Shown: one piece after another, positions 15,838-25,040 of the stretch | Layout: every line of letters starts with the position of its first letter | Position numbering within the stretch: the stretch's first letter is position 1 | Origin: an uncultured Planctomycetota bacterium | GTDB lineage: Bacteria > Planctomycetota > Phycisphaerae > UBA1845 > Fen-1342 | DNA: 64,000 nt | Reading direction: 5' to 3' | Assembly: GCA_900696525.1 (NCBI GenBank) | Contig: CAADGL010000021.1 | Span: forward strand, 62,001 to 126,000 | Program-made: the position numbers and the translations under genes | The notes under the pieces: model-generated | Seen by the model: only the letters and a program-made list of their open reading frames with translations | What the model was told of the DNA's origin: nothing | Database searches by the model: none

Positions 15838-17475
15838 TCAGAGCGGCGTGGCGACGACGTCGAGGCCGCCCGGCCCGAGCCGCAGGTCGATGTGGCGTGG
15901 CCCCGCGAGGTCGGTCTGCGGAAAGTCGGTGCGGAAATGCGCGCCGCGTGACTCGCGCCGCGCCAGCGCCGCCGTGGTGATCGCCAGCGCCACCGTCAGC
16001 AGGTTCTGCACCTCCCAGGCGCCGGGCGAATCCAGCACCTTGTCCATCACGTAGCGGCTCCAGAACTCGATGATCTCGATCGTCTCGCCCAGGTGGCCGG
16101 CGTCGCGCTCGAGCGCGACGTTTCGCGACATGAGGCTCTGGAGGCTGTGCAGCACGTCGGGAAGGTCGAGCTCGGTCCGCGTCGACGCCGGCAGGACGTG
16201 ATCCACCGGCGCCTGGCGCTGCGGCCGGCCCGCCGTCGCCGCTCGCTCCGCCGCCGCCGCCCCGGCCCGGGCGCCGAACACGAGGCATTCGAGCAGCGAG
16301 TTGCTGGCGAGGCGGTTGGCGCCGTGCAGTCCGGTGCTCGCGACCTCGCCGCAGGCCAGCAGCCCGGGGACGTTCGTGCGTCCGCGGTCGTCGGTCGCGA
16401 CGCCGCCGATGCCGTAGTGGGCCGCGGGTCGCACGGGGATGAGCTGCGTCTGCGGATCGATGTCGAACTCGCGGCAGTAGCGGGCGATGTTCGGAAAGCG
16501 GGCAGCGAAGGCGCCCGGCGGAAAGTGGCGCACGTCGAGCAGGGCGTAGGCGCTGTGCTCGCGCTTCATCTCGCGGGCCATGGCGCGGCTGACGACGTCG
16601 CGCGGCGCCAACTCGGCGCGCGGGTCGTAGTCGGGCATGAAGCGCCGGCCCGCGCGGTTCAGCAGCAGCGCCCCCTCCCCGCGCACCGCCTCGCTGATCA
16701 GCACGCGCGCCGCGCCGGCCACGTAGAGCGTCGTCGGGTGGAACTGGACCATCTCCAGGTCTCGCAGCACCGCCCCCGCCCGCAGCGCCATCGCCAGCCC
16801 ATCCCCGGTCGCGACCGGCGGCGCCGTGTGCTCGCGAAAGACGCGCGCCGGTCCGCCCGTGGCCAGGACAACGGCCGCGGCCCAGAACATCTGGTGTCCG
16901 TACTTGGGGTGAAAGGTCACGGCGCCGAGCGCTTCGTCCTGGTGGGTGAGCACGTCGATGGTGAAGCAGTGCTCGAAGACGCGGATGCGCGGCTGGGCGC
17001 GGACCTGGCGCCAAAGCGTCTGGACGATCTCGCGCCCGGTCGCGTCGCCCTGGGCGTGGATGATGCGCGGGGCGCTGTGCGCCCCTTCGAGCCCGCCCGC
17101 CAGGCGTCCGCCCTGCGTGTCGAAGTGCGCCCCCCAGCCCAGCAGCCGCTCGATCTCGCCCGGGCCGGCGCTCGTCACCAGCTCCACCACGCGCGCGTCC
17201 GACAGCCCGCAACCCGTCGCCAGCGTGTCGGCGGCGTGGGCGGCGGGGGTGTCGGGCGGCAGGGCCGCGGCCACACCCCCCTGCGCGTAGCTGCTCGCCG
17301 ACAGGTCCACCTGGTCCTTCGTCACGAGCAGGACGTCGGCGCGCTGCGCCGCCTCGATCGCCGCGCGCAGCCCGGCGGCGCCCGAGCCGACGATCAGCAC
17401 GTCGGAGAACAAGTGCGGCAGGCGCTGCGGCTGGAAGTTCGTCAGGTAGCGGCGATGCACGAAGGCCCGGCTCAT
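15838..17475 (-). CDS. nadB: L-aspartate oxidase NadB
   Basis: A 545-residue FAD enzyme that oxidises L-aspartate to iminoaspartate in NAD synthesis. It has the FAD-binding VLIVGSGAAGLRAAIEAA (about 27-44), SSYAQGGVAAAL (61-72) and APRIIHAQGDATG. The active-site region has MVQFHPTTLYVAGAARVLISEAVRGEGA, and later RPAAHYGIGGVATD and GANRLASNSLLECLVFG. Length and motifs match NadB rather than succinate dehydrogenase subunit A, from which it differs in lacking the covalent-FAD histidine context and SDH neighbours. It is last in a four-gene minus-strand run behind speB, rarA and the formyltetrahydrofolate cyclo-ligase (9-nt gap to the latter). nadA and nadC are not in the window. Confidence 0.95.
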   Translation of the reverse strand: MSRAFVHRRYLTNFQPQRLPHLFSDVLIVGSGAAGLRAAIEAAQRADVLLVTKDQVDLSASSYAQGGVAAALPPDTPAAHAADTLATGCGLSDARVVELVTSAGPGEIERLLGWGAHFDTQGGRLAGGLEGAHSAPRIIHAQGDATGREIVQTLWRQVRAQPRIRVFEHCFTIDVLTHQDEALGAVTFHPKYGHQMFWAAAVVLATGGPARVFREHTAPPVATGDGLAMALRAGAVLRDLEMVQFHPTTLYVAGAARVLISEAVRGEGALLLNRAGRRFMPDYDPRAELAPRDVVSRAMAREMKREHSAYALLDVRHFPPGAFAARFPNIARYCREFDIDPQTQLIPVRPAAHYGIGGVATDDRGRTNVPGLLACGEVASTGLHGANRLASNSLLECLVFGARAGAAAAERAATAGRPQRQAPVDHVLPASTRTELDLPDVLHSLQSLMSRNVALERDAGHLGETIEIIEFWSRYVMDKVLDSPGAWEVQNLLTVALAITTAALARRESRGAHFRTDFPQTDLAGPRHIDLRLGPGGLDVVATPL

Positions 17476-17484
17476 GGATGCTGC

Positions 17485-18054
17485 TCAGCGCTTGAAGCGT
17501 CGCACCTGCTTGTCGGTGACGAGCATGTGCACGCGCACGTCCGTGTCGTCGTGCGGGACAAGGTCGACGAACTGCTCCTCGAACGCCAGGGCGCAGGCGA
17601 CGCCACGGAAGTCCCGGTGGGCCAGGAACCGGTCGTAGAACCCGCGGCCGCGGCCGAGGCGGTTGCCCTGCGCGTCGAAGCCGAGGCCGGGAACGATCAC
17701 CATGTCGATGTCGGCCACGGGAATCGGCATGCCCTCGATCGGCTCGCGCAGCCCCATCAGGCCGTCGCGCACGTCGGTGGTCAGCGACTTGATCTCGATC
17801 GGCAGCATGCGGCGCTGCTCCCACGACACGCGCGGCGCCAGCACGCGCTTCAGGTCCGCCCACGCCTGGAGCGCGATCTGCCCCGTCTCGATCTCGTGCG
17901 CCGTCGACAAAAAGATCATGATCACGTCCGCCGACCGGTACTCCGGCTGCGCGCACAGCAGCCGGCCGGCGGCAACGCTGCGCGCGTGCGCTTCCTCGGG
18001 CCCGATGGCCGCGACGCGCTCGCGCAGCGTCTGCCGCATCCGCTTCTTGTTCAC
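17485..18054 (-). CDS. 5-formyltetrahydrofolate cyclo-ligase
   Basis: A 189-residue enzyme converting 5-formyl-THF to 5,10-methenyl-THF with ATP. It has the basic N-terminus MNKKRMRQTLRERVAAI, a mid-domain IMIFLSTAHEIETG, and the signature PGLGFDAQGNRLGRGRGFYDRFL (about 129-151), whose glycine-rich LGRGRGFYDR binds phosphate. The GTG at 18054 overlaps the rarA stop (GTGA), indicating translational coupling, and is preferred over the ATG at 18039. Family length is 180-200 residues, so it is complete. A role in folate salvage is known for the family; co-transcription with rarA and nadB does not add a specific function. Confidence 0.92.
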   Translation of the reverse strand: MNKKRMRQTLRERVAAIGPEEAHARSVAAGRLLCAQPEYRSADVIMIFLSTAHEIETGQIALQAWADLKRVLAPRVSWEQRRMLPIEIKSLTTDVRDGLMGLREPIEGMPIPVADIDMVIVPGLGFDAQGNRLGRGRGFYDRFLAHRDFRGVACALAFEEQFVDLVPHDDTDVRVHMLVTDKQVRRFKR

Positions 18055-19385
18055 GGCCGGCTCTCTCCCGGGGCCGCGGGCGCCCCACTCGTCGGGCCGG
18101 GCGGCGCATCGGCCGCCTCGGCGCCGTCGCTCGTCCGCCCCGCATTGTAGTAGCGCCTCTCCTCCTTCCGGTAGCCGTCCGCCGCCGGATCCGCCGCCTC
18201 CGCCGCCGAACGCCCGCGCCCCAGCCGCGCCGCGCCGCCGTAGCTCGCGTCGCGCAGGTGCTGCGGAACCGGCCGCACCGGCTGCTCGCGAACGTCCTGC
18301 CGCGCCGCCGCGATCGCCTCCGTTACCGCCCGGGACTTCGGCGCCAGCGCCAGGTGCACCACCGCCTGCGCCAGCGCGTACTGGCACTCGGGCAGGCCGA
18401 CGAACTCGGTGACGCTGATGGCGGCGGCCGCGACCACCAGCGCCTGCGGATCGGCCTCGCCCACGTCCTCCGAGGCGAAGATCGCCAGCCGCCGCGCGAT
18501 GAAACGCACGTCCTCGCCGCCTTCGAGCAGCCGCGCCAGCCAGTAGAGGGCCGCGTCGGCCTGCGAGGCCCGCAGGCTCTTAATCAGCGCCGAGGCCAGG
18601 TCGTAGTGCGTGTCGCCCGCGCGGTCGAAGGGGATCGCCTTGCGCTGAAGCGACTCCGCCGCCACCGCCGCCGTCACCCGCGGCGGGCCCGCGGCGCCGG
18701 CGTGCTCGGCGGTGACGGACAGGGCCGCGACCTCGAGCGCCGTCAGCGCGCGGCGGGCGTCGCCCCCGCTGCGCTCGACGATCAGCCGCAGGGCGTCGTC
18801 GTCGCACGCGACGCCGAGCGGCAGCAGCCCGCGCGGATCGGTCAGGGCGCGGTGCAGCAGCGCCAGCAGGTCGTCGCCGGTCAGCGGCTGGAACTCGAAG
18901 AGCTGGCTGCGCGAGATCAGCGGCGCCGTCAGGGCAAAGAAGGGGTTCTCGGTCGTCGCGCCGATCAGCGTCAGCGCGCCTTCCTCCACGTCGCGCAGCA
19001 GCACGTCCTGCTGGGCGCGGTTGAAGCGGTGCACCTCGTCGAGAAACAGCACCGTCTTGCCCCCGCCGCGCTCCAGCCGCGTGCGCGCCTGATCGAGCAC
19101 CGCGCGCACCTCCTTCACTCCGGCCTCGGCGGCGTGCAGCGCGTGAAAGGCGGCCCGCGTGTGCTCGGCGATCAGCATGGCCAGCGACGTTTTGCCGCAG
19201 CCGGGCGGGCCGAAGAAGACGGCGCTTGTGAGGCGATCGGCCGTCAGCAGGCGGCGCAGCAGCTTGCCGGGGCCGAGGAAATGCTGCTGGCCGATGAACT
19301 CGTCCAGCGTGCGCGGACGCAGGCGCACCGCCAGCGGCGCCGCGCGCTGCCGCGCTTCCCGCTGCTGTCCGGCGAAGAGGTCCAC
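18051..19385 (-). CDS. rarA: Replication-associated recombination protein A (RarA/MgsA AAA+ ATPase)
   Basis: A 444-residue AAA+ protein of the clamp-loader clade. It carries LAVRLRPRTLDEFIGQQHFLG (18-38), Walker A GPPGCGKTS (59-67), Walker B VLFLDEVHRFNRAQQD (112-127), sensor LIGATTENPFFAL, and the RarA C-terminal region. The latter includes HYDLASALIKSLRASQADAALYWLARLLEGGED, IFASEDVG and GLPECQYALAQAVVHLALAPKS. It acts at stalled replication forks, binding SSB and DNA ends. The last ~60 residues are low-complexity and Ala/Pro-rich, beyond the normal RarA end. It starts 32 nt after speB and overlaps the downstream cyclo-ligase by GTGA. Confidence 0.95.
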   Translation of the reverse strand: MDLFAGQQREARQRAAPLAVRLRPRTLDEFIGQQHFLGPGKLLRRLLTADRLTSAVFFGPPGCGKTSLAMLIAEHTRAAFHALHAAEAGVKEVRAVLDQARTRLERGGGKTVLFLDEVHRFNRAQQDVLLRDVEEGALTLIGATTENPFFALTAPLISRSQLFEFQPLTGDDLLALLHRALTDPRGLLPLGVACDDDALRLIVERSGGDARRALTALEVAALSVTAEHAGAAGPPRVTAAVAAESLQRKAIPFDRAGDTHYDLASALIKSLRASQADAALYWLARLLEGGEDVRFIARRLAIFASEDVGEADPQALVVAAAAISVTEFVGLPECQYALAQAVVHLALAPKSRAVTEAIAAARQDVREQPVRPVPQHLRDASYGGAARLGRGRSAAEAADPAADGYRKEERRYYNAGRTSDGAEAADAPPGPTSGAPAAPGESRP

Positions 19386-19417
19386 AAGGAGATTGTACGG
19401 GCGAAGCGGCGGGCCGA

Positions 19418-20299
19418 TCAGCGGCGCGCGCCCATCGCCACCAGCCCGATCAGCCGGTACAGCACCTTGGCCGCCAGGAACTCGGTGACGGTATTGGGCG
19501 GAATCGGCCGCACCTCGACCAGGTCCGCGCCGACGATCCGCCGCGCGCGCGCGACGGCCGCGAGCAGATCCGCGACCTGGTGCCAGTCGAGGCCGCCCGG
19601 CTCGGGCGTGCCCGTTCCGGGAGCGTAGGCCGGGTCGAAGCCGTCGATGTCGATCGTGACATAGACCTCGTCGGTGAGCCCGGCGACGGCGCGACCGATC
19701 CAGTCGTTCGCTTCCCGGCAGGCGCGGGCGGAGATGATCGGCTTGCGGGCCTTGCGGATGAACGCCGCCTCATCCTTCGAGTAGTTGCGGATGCCGACGC
19801 CGACCGCGGGCACGCCCAGATCGTGGATGCGGCGCATGACGGCGGCATGGCTCCACGGCGAGCCCTGGTAGCCCGCGCGCAGATCGGCGTGCGCGTCGAT
19901 CTGCAATACGCTCAGCTTCTTGTGCCGCGCCAGCACCGCCCGCACCAGCGCCGAGCTGATGCTGTGCTCGCCGCCGAGCCCGATCAGGAATTTGCCGTCG
20001 CGCACGACGCGCCGCGCTGCGCCGTACACCGCCTCCAGCGTCGCCGCCGGCCCGCTCGCGTCTGGCCCGACGGCGTCCAGCGTGGCGACGCCGGCGTCGA
20101 AGGACTCCCGGCCGAGCTCCTCGTCATAGAGCTCGACCTGCTGACTGGCGGTGATGACCGCGCGCGGGCCGTCGCGCGTGCCCACGCCAAAGCTCGTCGT
20201 CGCGTCATATGGAATCGGCAGGATCGCGAAGCGGGCCGTCTTGTAGGCCGCCGTCTTCGCGTCGAGCCCCAGGAAATTGTCGGGAATGGCCTCGCCCAT
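19418..20299 (-). CDS. speB: Agmatinase / ureohydrolase family enzyme
   Basis: A 293-residue arginase-superfamily enzyme. The manganese ligand motifs are complete: GGEHSISSALV (about 104-114), QIDAHADLR (127-135) and VTIDIDGFDPAYAPGTGTPEPGG (212-234). The SFGVGTRDGPRAV block near residue 38 is characteristic of SpeB-type agmatinases, which convert agmatine to putrescine and urea. A guanidinobutyrase or formimidoylglutamase activity cannot be excluded. The start at 20299 has GGAG 4 nt upstream; an upstream ATG at 20353 lacks a binding site. It is first in the speB-rarA-cyclo-ligase-nadB run. No arginine decarboxylase is in the window. Confidence 0.87.
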   Translation of the reverse strand: MGEAIPDNFLGLDAKTAAYKTARFAILPIPYDATTSFGVGTRDGPRAVITASQQVELYDEELGRESFDAGVATLDAVGPDASGPAATLEAVYGAARRVVRDGKFLIGLGGEHSISSALVRAVLARHKKLSVLQIDAHADLRAGYQGSPWSHAAVMRRIHDLGVPAVGVGIRNYSKDEAAFIRKARKPIISARACREANDWIGRAVAGLTDEVYVTIDIDGFDPAYAPGTGTPEPGGLDWHQVADLLAAVARARRIVGADLVEVRPIPPNTVTEFLAAKVLYRLIGLVAMGARR

Positions 20300-20472
20300 G
20301 ATGCTCCACGCTTCGTCGTAGCCGCGCGCCCGGTCAGGCACGCGCGGTTGCACCCCGGCCGGTTGAGCCGCCTCGCGGCCGCCCGCCCCGGGGAACGGCG
20401 AAGTATGGAGGAAACCCGGCGGCTACGCCAGCCGCGCGCGGCCCCAGCCGCCGCCGGGCCGCCGCCATCGGC

Positions 20473-20733
20473 TCAGCACAGCCCCATCGGGCCGCACGCC
20501 GCGTCGTAGTCGCAGGCGCCCTTGATGGCGAAGACGCGCGTGGCGAGGCGGATCATCTCCCCATCGTCCGACGAAACCGGGATGCGCGTGATCTTCAGCC
20601 GCGCGTCCGGGCTCGCGGTGCGGCTCAGCAGCTCCGCTCCGTAGAGCGTCACTTCGCCCCCGCTCGGATCGACGGCGATGATCACGTCGGATGCGCTGAG
20701 GTCCTCGACGAATTCGTAGCCGCGCGGCAGCAT
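20473..20733 (-). CDS. Small protein of unknown function
   Basis: An 86-residue protein supported mainly by a strong ribosome-binding site (AGGAGGGA, 6 nt before the ATG at 20733) and typical codon use. It contains YEFVEDLSASDVIIAVDPSGGEVTLYGAELL and ends in a cysteine-containing tail, CDYDAACGPMGLC. The three Cys in 13 residues could bind a metal or form a disulfide. No signal peptide or membrane segment is seen. The reading frame continues upstream to 20934 without conserved sequence. I do not recognise the family. It lies 173 nt upstream of speB on the same strand and could share its promoter region. Confidence 0.6.
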   Translation of the reverse strand: MLPRGYEFVEDLSASDVIIAVDPSGGEVTLYGAELLSRTASPDARLKITRIPVSSDDGEMIRLATRVFAIKGACDYDAACGPMGLC

Positions 20734-20952
20734 GATCGTCCCTCCTCTTGCGGAGCTCTGCGTAGCGCCCATTGCGGCGGATGTCTCAATCAATGCTAGA
20801 CCGCGCGCACCCGGGTTTTCATGCGGCCCCGGCGCGATTCGCACCGCGGCGGCGGGCTTGCTATTGGACGTGATGCCGGGACGCGGCGCGCTCCAGAGAA
20901 TAGCGGACGTGGGCGACGCCAGGCGGACGGGCACGGGCCGCCGCGCCAGCCA

Positions 20953-21426
20953 TCAATCGGTGAGCGCCTCGATGCGCGGCTGCGGATTGGCCGGCGTGAC
21001 CACGACGCGGCGCGTCACGTTGCCGATGTGCAGCACGACGTCGCTTTCCTCGTCCGGGTTCCCGAAGCCGTCGAAGACAAGCTCGTTATCCAGACCGAAA
21101 CGCACGAACAGCACCCGCGCCCGGTAGGGTTCCGCCGTCAGGTCCACCACGTACGTCTCGCCGGGACGATCCGGGTCGCTGATGCCTTCGATCGTGTAGC
21201 AATGCTGCACGGCGTCGAACTTCACCGTCCGCGACTGGCTCGCAAGCCGCGCCTGGCGACGCGCGAGGTCCAGGTCCGCCGCCACGCGCTGGGCCGCCGC
21301 CTCGATCCGCCGCCGAACCATGGCGCCGCCGAGGCGCGGGATCGCGATGGCGGCGACCATCGAGATGATGATGACCACCACCACCAGCTCGACGAGCGTG
21401 AAGCCCCGACGGCGTGAACGCGGCAT
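20953..21426 (-). CDS. Type II secretion pseudopilin (GspH/FimT-like)
   Basis: A 157-residue protein with a class III signal: basic MPRSRRR, then G-FTLVELVVVVIIISMVAAIAI, with cleavage expected after the Gly at residue 8 and Glu at +5. Following it, MVRRRIEAAAQRVAADLDLARRQARLASQSRTVKFD is typical of GspH/FimT minor pseudopilins, and the rest is beta-rich. It would be cleaved by prepilin peptidase and join the tip of a type II secretion or type IV pilus fibre. GGAG is 8 nt before the ATG at 21426. It is divergent from the secretin gene, so both parts of one secretion machine appear to flank a shared promoter region. Confidence 0.85.
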   Translation of the reverse strand: MPRSRRRGFTLVELVVVVIIISMVAAIAIPRLGGAMVRRRIEAAAQRVAADLDLARRQARLASQSRTVKFDAVQHCYTIEGISDPDRPGETYVVDLTAEPYRARVLFVRFGLDNELVFDGFGNPDEESDVVLHIGNVTRRVVVTPANPQPRIEALTD

Positions 21427-21632
21427 GACGGCATCTCCGGCGGCGCGTGGCACGACCTGCTGTGCGAGTGCGGCGGCAGGCGCGGGCCCTGCGCGGCGGC
21501 TCCCCGACAGGCGCGCCTCGCGCGGCCCCTGGGGGATTATTCCTATTCGCCGCCGTGGCCATGGCCGAATTCGGCGCCGGGCGGCGCGCGGCCTGTAAAG
21601 CTGCCGATAACCGCAGGCCGATTGTAGACAAC

Positions 21633-23576
21633 GTGAATCCCACGGTCGGACAATTCGGGCCGCTGCGCGCTGGCGCCGGCGCCGATGCGGGCGTCGCGGC
21701 GCCTCGGAGCGGAGGGCGCAGAAACGGCGCCTCGGCCGGCGCGCTGCTGATGCTCGTCGCGGCCTGGCCGGTCAGCGCCGCCGCCCAGAACGGCGCGATC
21801 ATGGATTGGCTCGCGGCGGCGGCGCGGGAACGCGCCGGGCCGCGTCAGACCGAAGGCGACGCGCTTCCTTGGCAAAGCGGCGAGCCCGTCCGCCGGCAGG
21901 ATGACGGCCTGCTCGATGTGAACGTGCGGCGCACGGACATCGCCGCCGTGCTCGAGAGCCTCAGCTACCAGGCCCGGGCCAACATCGTGGCCAGCCCCAG
22001 CGTCCGCGGCGAAGTCTCGGCGAATCTCTACGGCGTGACGCTGTGGCAGGCGCTCGATGCCGTGCTCACGCCGGGCGGCTTCGTCTATCGCCGCAACGGC
22101 AACCTGATCTACATCGGGACGCCAGCGGAGATCGCGTCGCAGCTTCCGCCGCCCGTGCTGCGCGTGTTCAAGCTGCGTTACATCACGCGTGGCGAGGCGG
22201 TGACGGCGATCGGGACGCTGCTGGGCGACGTGGGCAAGGTGACGGCGGGCGGGCCGGGGACGACGGCCGGGGTGAGCGGGACAACCCCGAGCGGCACGGG
22301 CAGCGCCGAAGCGGAGGAAGGCATTGGGGTGGATTACGTGCTGGTGACAGCCCCGCCCGAGCTGATGCCGAGCGTCGAGCAGTTGCTGCGCGAGATCGAC
22401 GTGCGGCCCAAGCAGGTTCTGATCGAGGCCACGATCCTGCGCGCCACGCTCAACGAGTCGATGGAAATGGGAATCGACTTCACGCTGCTCGGCGGGGTCG
22501 ACTTTCAGAACGTCTCCAGCACGAGCGACGCGGCGGCGAACATCCGCACCGGCGCGCTGCCGGAGGAGTTCTTCCAGGACACCACCGTCAACGCCAACAC
22601 CGACTTCGCCGCCAACGTCTCCGCCGGCGGATTCACCTTCGGCATCATCCACAACCAGTTCGGCGCGTTCATCCGCGCCCTCGAAGACGTCACCGACGTC
22701 GTCGTCGTCGCCAACCCAAAGGTCATCGCCCTCAACAAGCGCGAGGCCGAGGTCATCGTCGGCCGCCGCGACGGCTACCTCACCACCACCGTGACGCAGA
22801 CGGCGGCCGTGCAGACGGTAGACTTCCTGGAGACGGGAACGCAGATCAAGATCCGCCCGGTCATCAACGACGACGGCACCGTCCGCATGCGCGTGCATCC
22901 GAAGGACAGCAGCGGCGGGCTCACCGCCGCCCAGTTGCCCTTCGAGGAAACGACCGAGGCGACCGCCGAGATCCTGGTCGAGGACGGCAAGACGGTCCTC
23001 ATCGGCGGCCTGTTCCGCGAGCGCACCAGCATCGCCCGCAGCCAGATTCCGCTTCTCGGCAACATCCCGGGCCTCGGCGTGCTGTTCCAGAGCAGCGCCG
23101 ACCGCACCATCCGCGAGGAAGTGATCGTCCTGCTCACCGTGCACGTGCTCAAGCACACGCGCGAGGAGGACGAGGCCTTCGCCTCCCTCGTCGAAGACGT
23201 CGAGCGCGTCCGCGTCGGCAGCCGCCGCGGCCTCTCCGGCCTGGCGCGCGAGCGGCTGGCCCAGGCGTTCTACCAGGAGGCCGTCCGGCAGGCCGAGGCC
23301 GGCCAGCGCGACCTGGCGATGCTGAACGTTCGCATGGCGCTTCACAACGCGCCGAAGCACCTCGCCGCGCTCAAGCTCAAGGAGAGCCTGCTCAGTCGCC
23401 GGCTGTGGGACAGCGAAGGCACGCGCATGCGCACGATCGCCCTGCAACTGATCCAGAACACCGCCGCCGAGCCCGGCCGCGGACCGCTGTTTGAGCGCCC
23501 GCAGATGGATTTCGATCCCGGCGCCGCCCGGCCGCGCGCTGCGAACGACGCCGATGCAGAGAGCCCACACCCATGA
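21633..23576 (+). CDS. Outer-membrane secretin (GspD/PilQ superfamily)
   Basis: A protein of about 647 residues if the GTG at 21633 is used; the frame is open back to 21447. A hydrophobic signal region lies at about 30-52 (ending SAAAQ). It is followed by an STN/N0-like domain (about 92-165, VRRTDIAAVLESLSYQARANIV and the YRRNGNLIYIG end) and an N1/N3-type repeat (VFKLRYITRGEAVTAIGTLLG). Then comes the secretin domain with EATILRATLNESMEMGIDF and the signature IPLLGNIPGLGVLF near residue 471. After the barrel, ~110 residues form a helical, TPR-like extension (AFYQEAVRQAEAGQRDLAMLNVRMALH), which is unusual. It forms the outer-membrane gate of a type II secretion or pilus system. It overlaps the TPR lipoprotein by ATGA. 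The start is uncertain. Confidence 0.88.
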   Translation: MNPTVGQFGPLRAGAGADAGVAAPRSGGRRNGASAGALLMLVAAWPVSAAAQNGAIMDWLAAAARERAGPRQTEGDALPWQSGEPVRRQDDGLLDVNVRRTDIAAVLESLSYQARANIVASPSVRGEVSANLYGVTLWQALDAVLTPGGFVYRRNGNLIYIGTPAEIASQLPPPVLRVFKLRYITRGEAVTAIGTLLGDVGKVTAGGPGTTAGVSGTTPSGTGSAEAEEGIGVDYVLVTAPPELMPSVEQLLREIDVRPKQVLIEATILRATLNESMEMGIDFTLLGGVDFQNVSSTSDAAANIRTGALPEEFFQDTTVNANTDFAANVSAGGFTFGIIHNQFGAFIRALEDVTDVVVVANPKVIALNKREAEVIVGRRDGYLTTTVTQTAAVQTVDFLETGTQIKIRPVINDDGTVRMRVHPKDSSGGLTAAQLPFEETTEATAEILVEDGKTVLIGGLFRERTSIARSQIPLLGNIPGLGVLFQSSADRTIREEVIVLLTVHVLKHTREEDEAFASLVEDVERVRVGSRRGLSGLARERLAQAFYQEAVRQAEAGQRDLAMLNVRMALHNAPKHLAALKLKESLLSRRLWDSEGTRMRTIALQLIQNTAAEPGRGPLFERPQMDFDPGAARPRAANDADAESPHP

Positions 23577-24739
23577 CCAAGCTCGAGTCGCTCAAAGCCC
23601 CCCGCACCGCTCCACCGCGCCGCACCACGCGCCGCTCACCCCACGGCGTACGCCGGCGCGTCTGGCTGCTGGCCGCCGCTTGCGTCGCGGCGCATCTCGG
23701 CTGCCAGGCCTCGGCTCCGACGCGCAAGCAGGAAGCCGCCGAGCGCTGGAACGCGGTGCGCGCCGGCTTCAAGGGCCGCCTGGCCGCCGACCAGTTGGCC
23801 GCCGGACGCGCCCGCGGCGCCGGTGAGCAGATCAGCGAGGCCGTGCGGCTCGATCCGAACAACGCCGAGCTGGCGCTGCTCAGCGCCCGCATCGCCTTGG
23901 CCGAGGGCAAGCTCAATACCGCCATGCCGCTGCTCGAACGGCTCTCGCGCGAGCCGCGCGTCCGCGCCGAGGCGGCCTACCTGCTCGGGGCAGCCTGGCA
24001 GCAGCAGAAGAACTGGGATGCGGCCCTCTCGGCCTATCGCATCGCCGCTGACGAGAAGCCCGATGACGTGTGCTACCTCCTCGCCGTGACCCAGACGCTC
24101 CAGCAGCTCAAGCGGCCCGAGGAGGCGCTCGCGCTGCTGCGCAACCACGAGGCACGCCTCGGATGGACCCCGGCGTATTACGCCGCCGTCGCCGAGTGCC
24201 TCGAACAGCTCGGGCGATTCGACGAGGCGGCGCTGGCGTGGCGAAAGGTGTCCGACGGCAAGGCCGAGGACGCCGCCATTCAGGCGCGCCTGGGGTTGGC
24301 CCTGTGGGAATCCGGCCGGACGCTGGAGGCCGCCGAGCAGCTCGCCGGCCTGGCCCAGACCGGCGGCGGTGCTTCGGAACTGGAGTCAAAGGCGCTGCGG
24401 CTGGCGCTGGCGGATTCCCTGGCGCGCTGCGCCCGGCACGCCGAGGCGCGCGTGCAGGTGGCCCTCGTCCTTGCGGAGACCCCGGGGGATACGCTGGCCC
24501 TGCGGGCCCTGGCGCGGCTGCAAGTCGAGGGCGGAGACTTCGAAGGCGCCCTGGCCTCAATCCGCCGGGCGCTGGGTTCCGATCCGAACGACGTTGGCCT
24601 GTTGGAGATGGCCGCGGCGCTGGCCTTTCGCACCGGCAGGCACGCCCTCGCGGACCAGTTGGCCGAGCAGATCACGCGCTTGTCGGACGGAAAGGACAGC
24701 CCCGTGGCACAGGCGATCCTACAGAGCCGCAAGGGCTAG
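23573..24739 (+). CDS. TPR-repeat lipoprotein, secretin partner
   Basis: A 388-residue protein translationally coupled to the secretin (ATGA). A long basic N-terminus precedes a hydrophobic segment and lipobox AHLGC, with the lipidated cysteine at residue 44. From residue 80 onward there are about eight tetratricopeptide-like helix pairs, for example ISEAVRLDPNNAELALLSARIALAEGKLN, AAYLLGAAWQQQKNWDAALSAYRIA and ALRALARLQVEGGDFEGALASIRRAL. TPR lipoproteins such as PilF/PilW act as pilotins that help secretins insert and multimerise in the outer membrane. Position and anchor make that the best guess here, although the protein is longer than PilF. Its stop is followed by tRNA-Ala on the opposite strand. 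Confidence 0.82.
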   Translation: MTKLESLKAPRTAPPRRTTRRSPHGVRRRVWLLAAACVAAHLGCQASAPTRKQEAAERWNAVRAGFKGRLAADQLAAGRARGAGEQISEAVRLDPNNAELALLSARIALAEGKLNTAMPLLERLSREPRVRAEAAYLLGAAWQQQKNWDAALSAYRIAADEKPDDVCYLLAVTQTLQQLKRPEEALALLRNHEARLGWTPAYYAAVAECLEQLGRFDEAALAWRKVSDGKAEDAAIQARLGLALWESGRTLEAAEQLAGLAQTGGGASELESKALRLALADSLARCARHAEARVQVALVLAETPGDTLALRALARLQVEGGDFEGALASIRRALGSDPNDVGLLEMAAALAFRTGRHALADQLAEQITRLSDGKDSPVAQAILQSRKG

Positions 24740-24792
24740 GCCGGGGCCGGAGGCTGCGGACCGCGGACCGCGACGCCGGCCCACGGCCTTAC

Positions 24793-24865
<73 letters not shown>

Positions 24866-24881
24866 TCGCGAACCGGCGGAC

Positions 24882-24911
24882 ATTATACGGAGCGACGCGC
24901 CACGCCGACAA
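24882..24911 (-). promoter_or_regulatory. Promoter of tRNA-Ala
   Basis: On the minus strand TTGTCG (24911-24906) is followed 18 nt later by a perfect TATAAT (24887-24882). The predicted start is about 10 nt before the mature tRNA 5' end. Confidence 0.6.
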
Positions 24912-25040
24912 GCAGGCGCTGGTCAGCCGTACGCTCAGATCAGCAAGCCGTCCGCAGTTCACGTCAGAGCCGCGCTGTCCCCATTCCGGCCGCCCCCAGC
25001 CGCCGCCTCCCGGCGGCCCCAGAATCCCGTTGGGGCGGCG

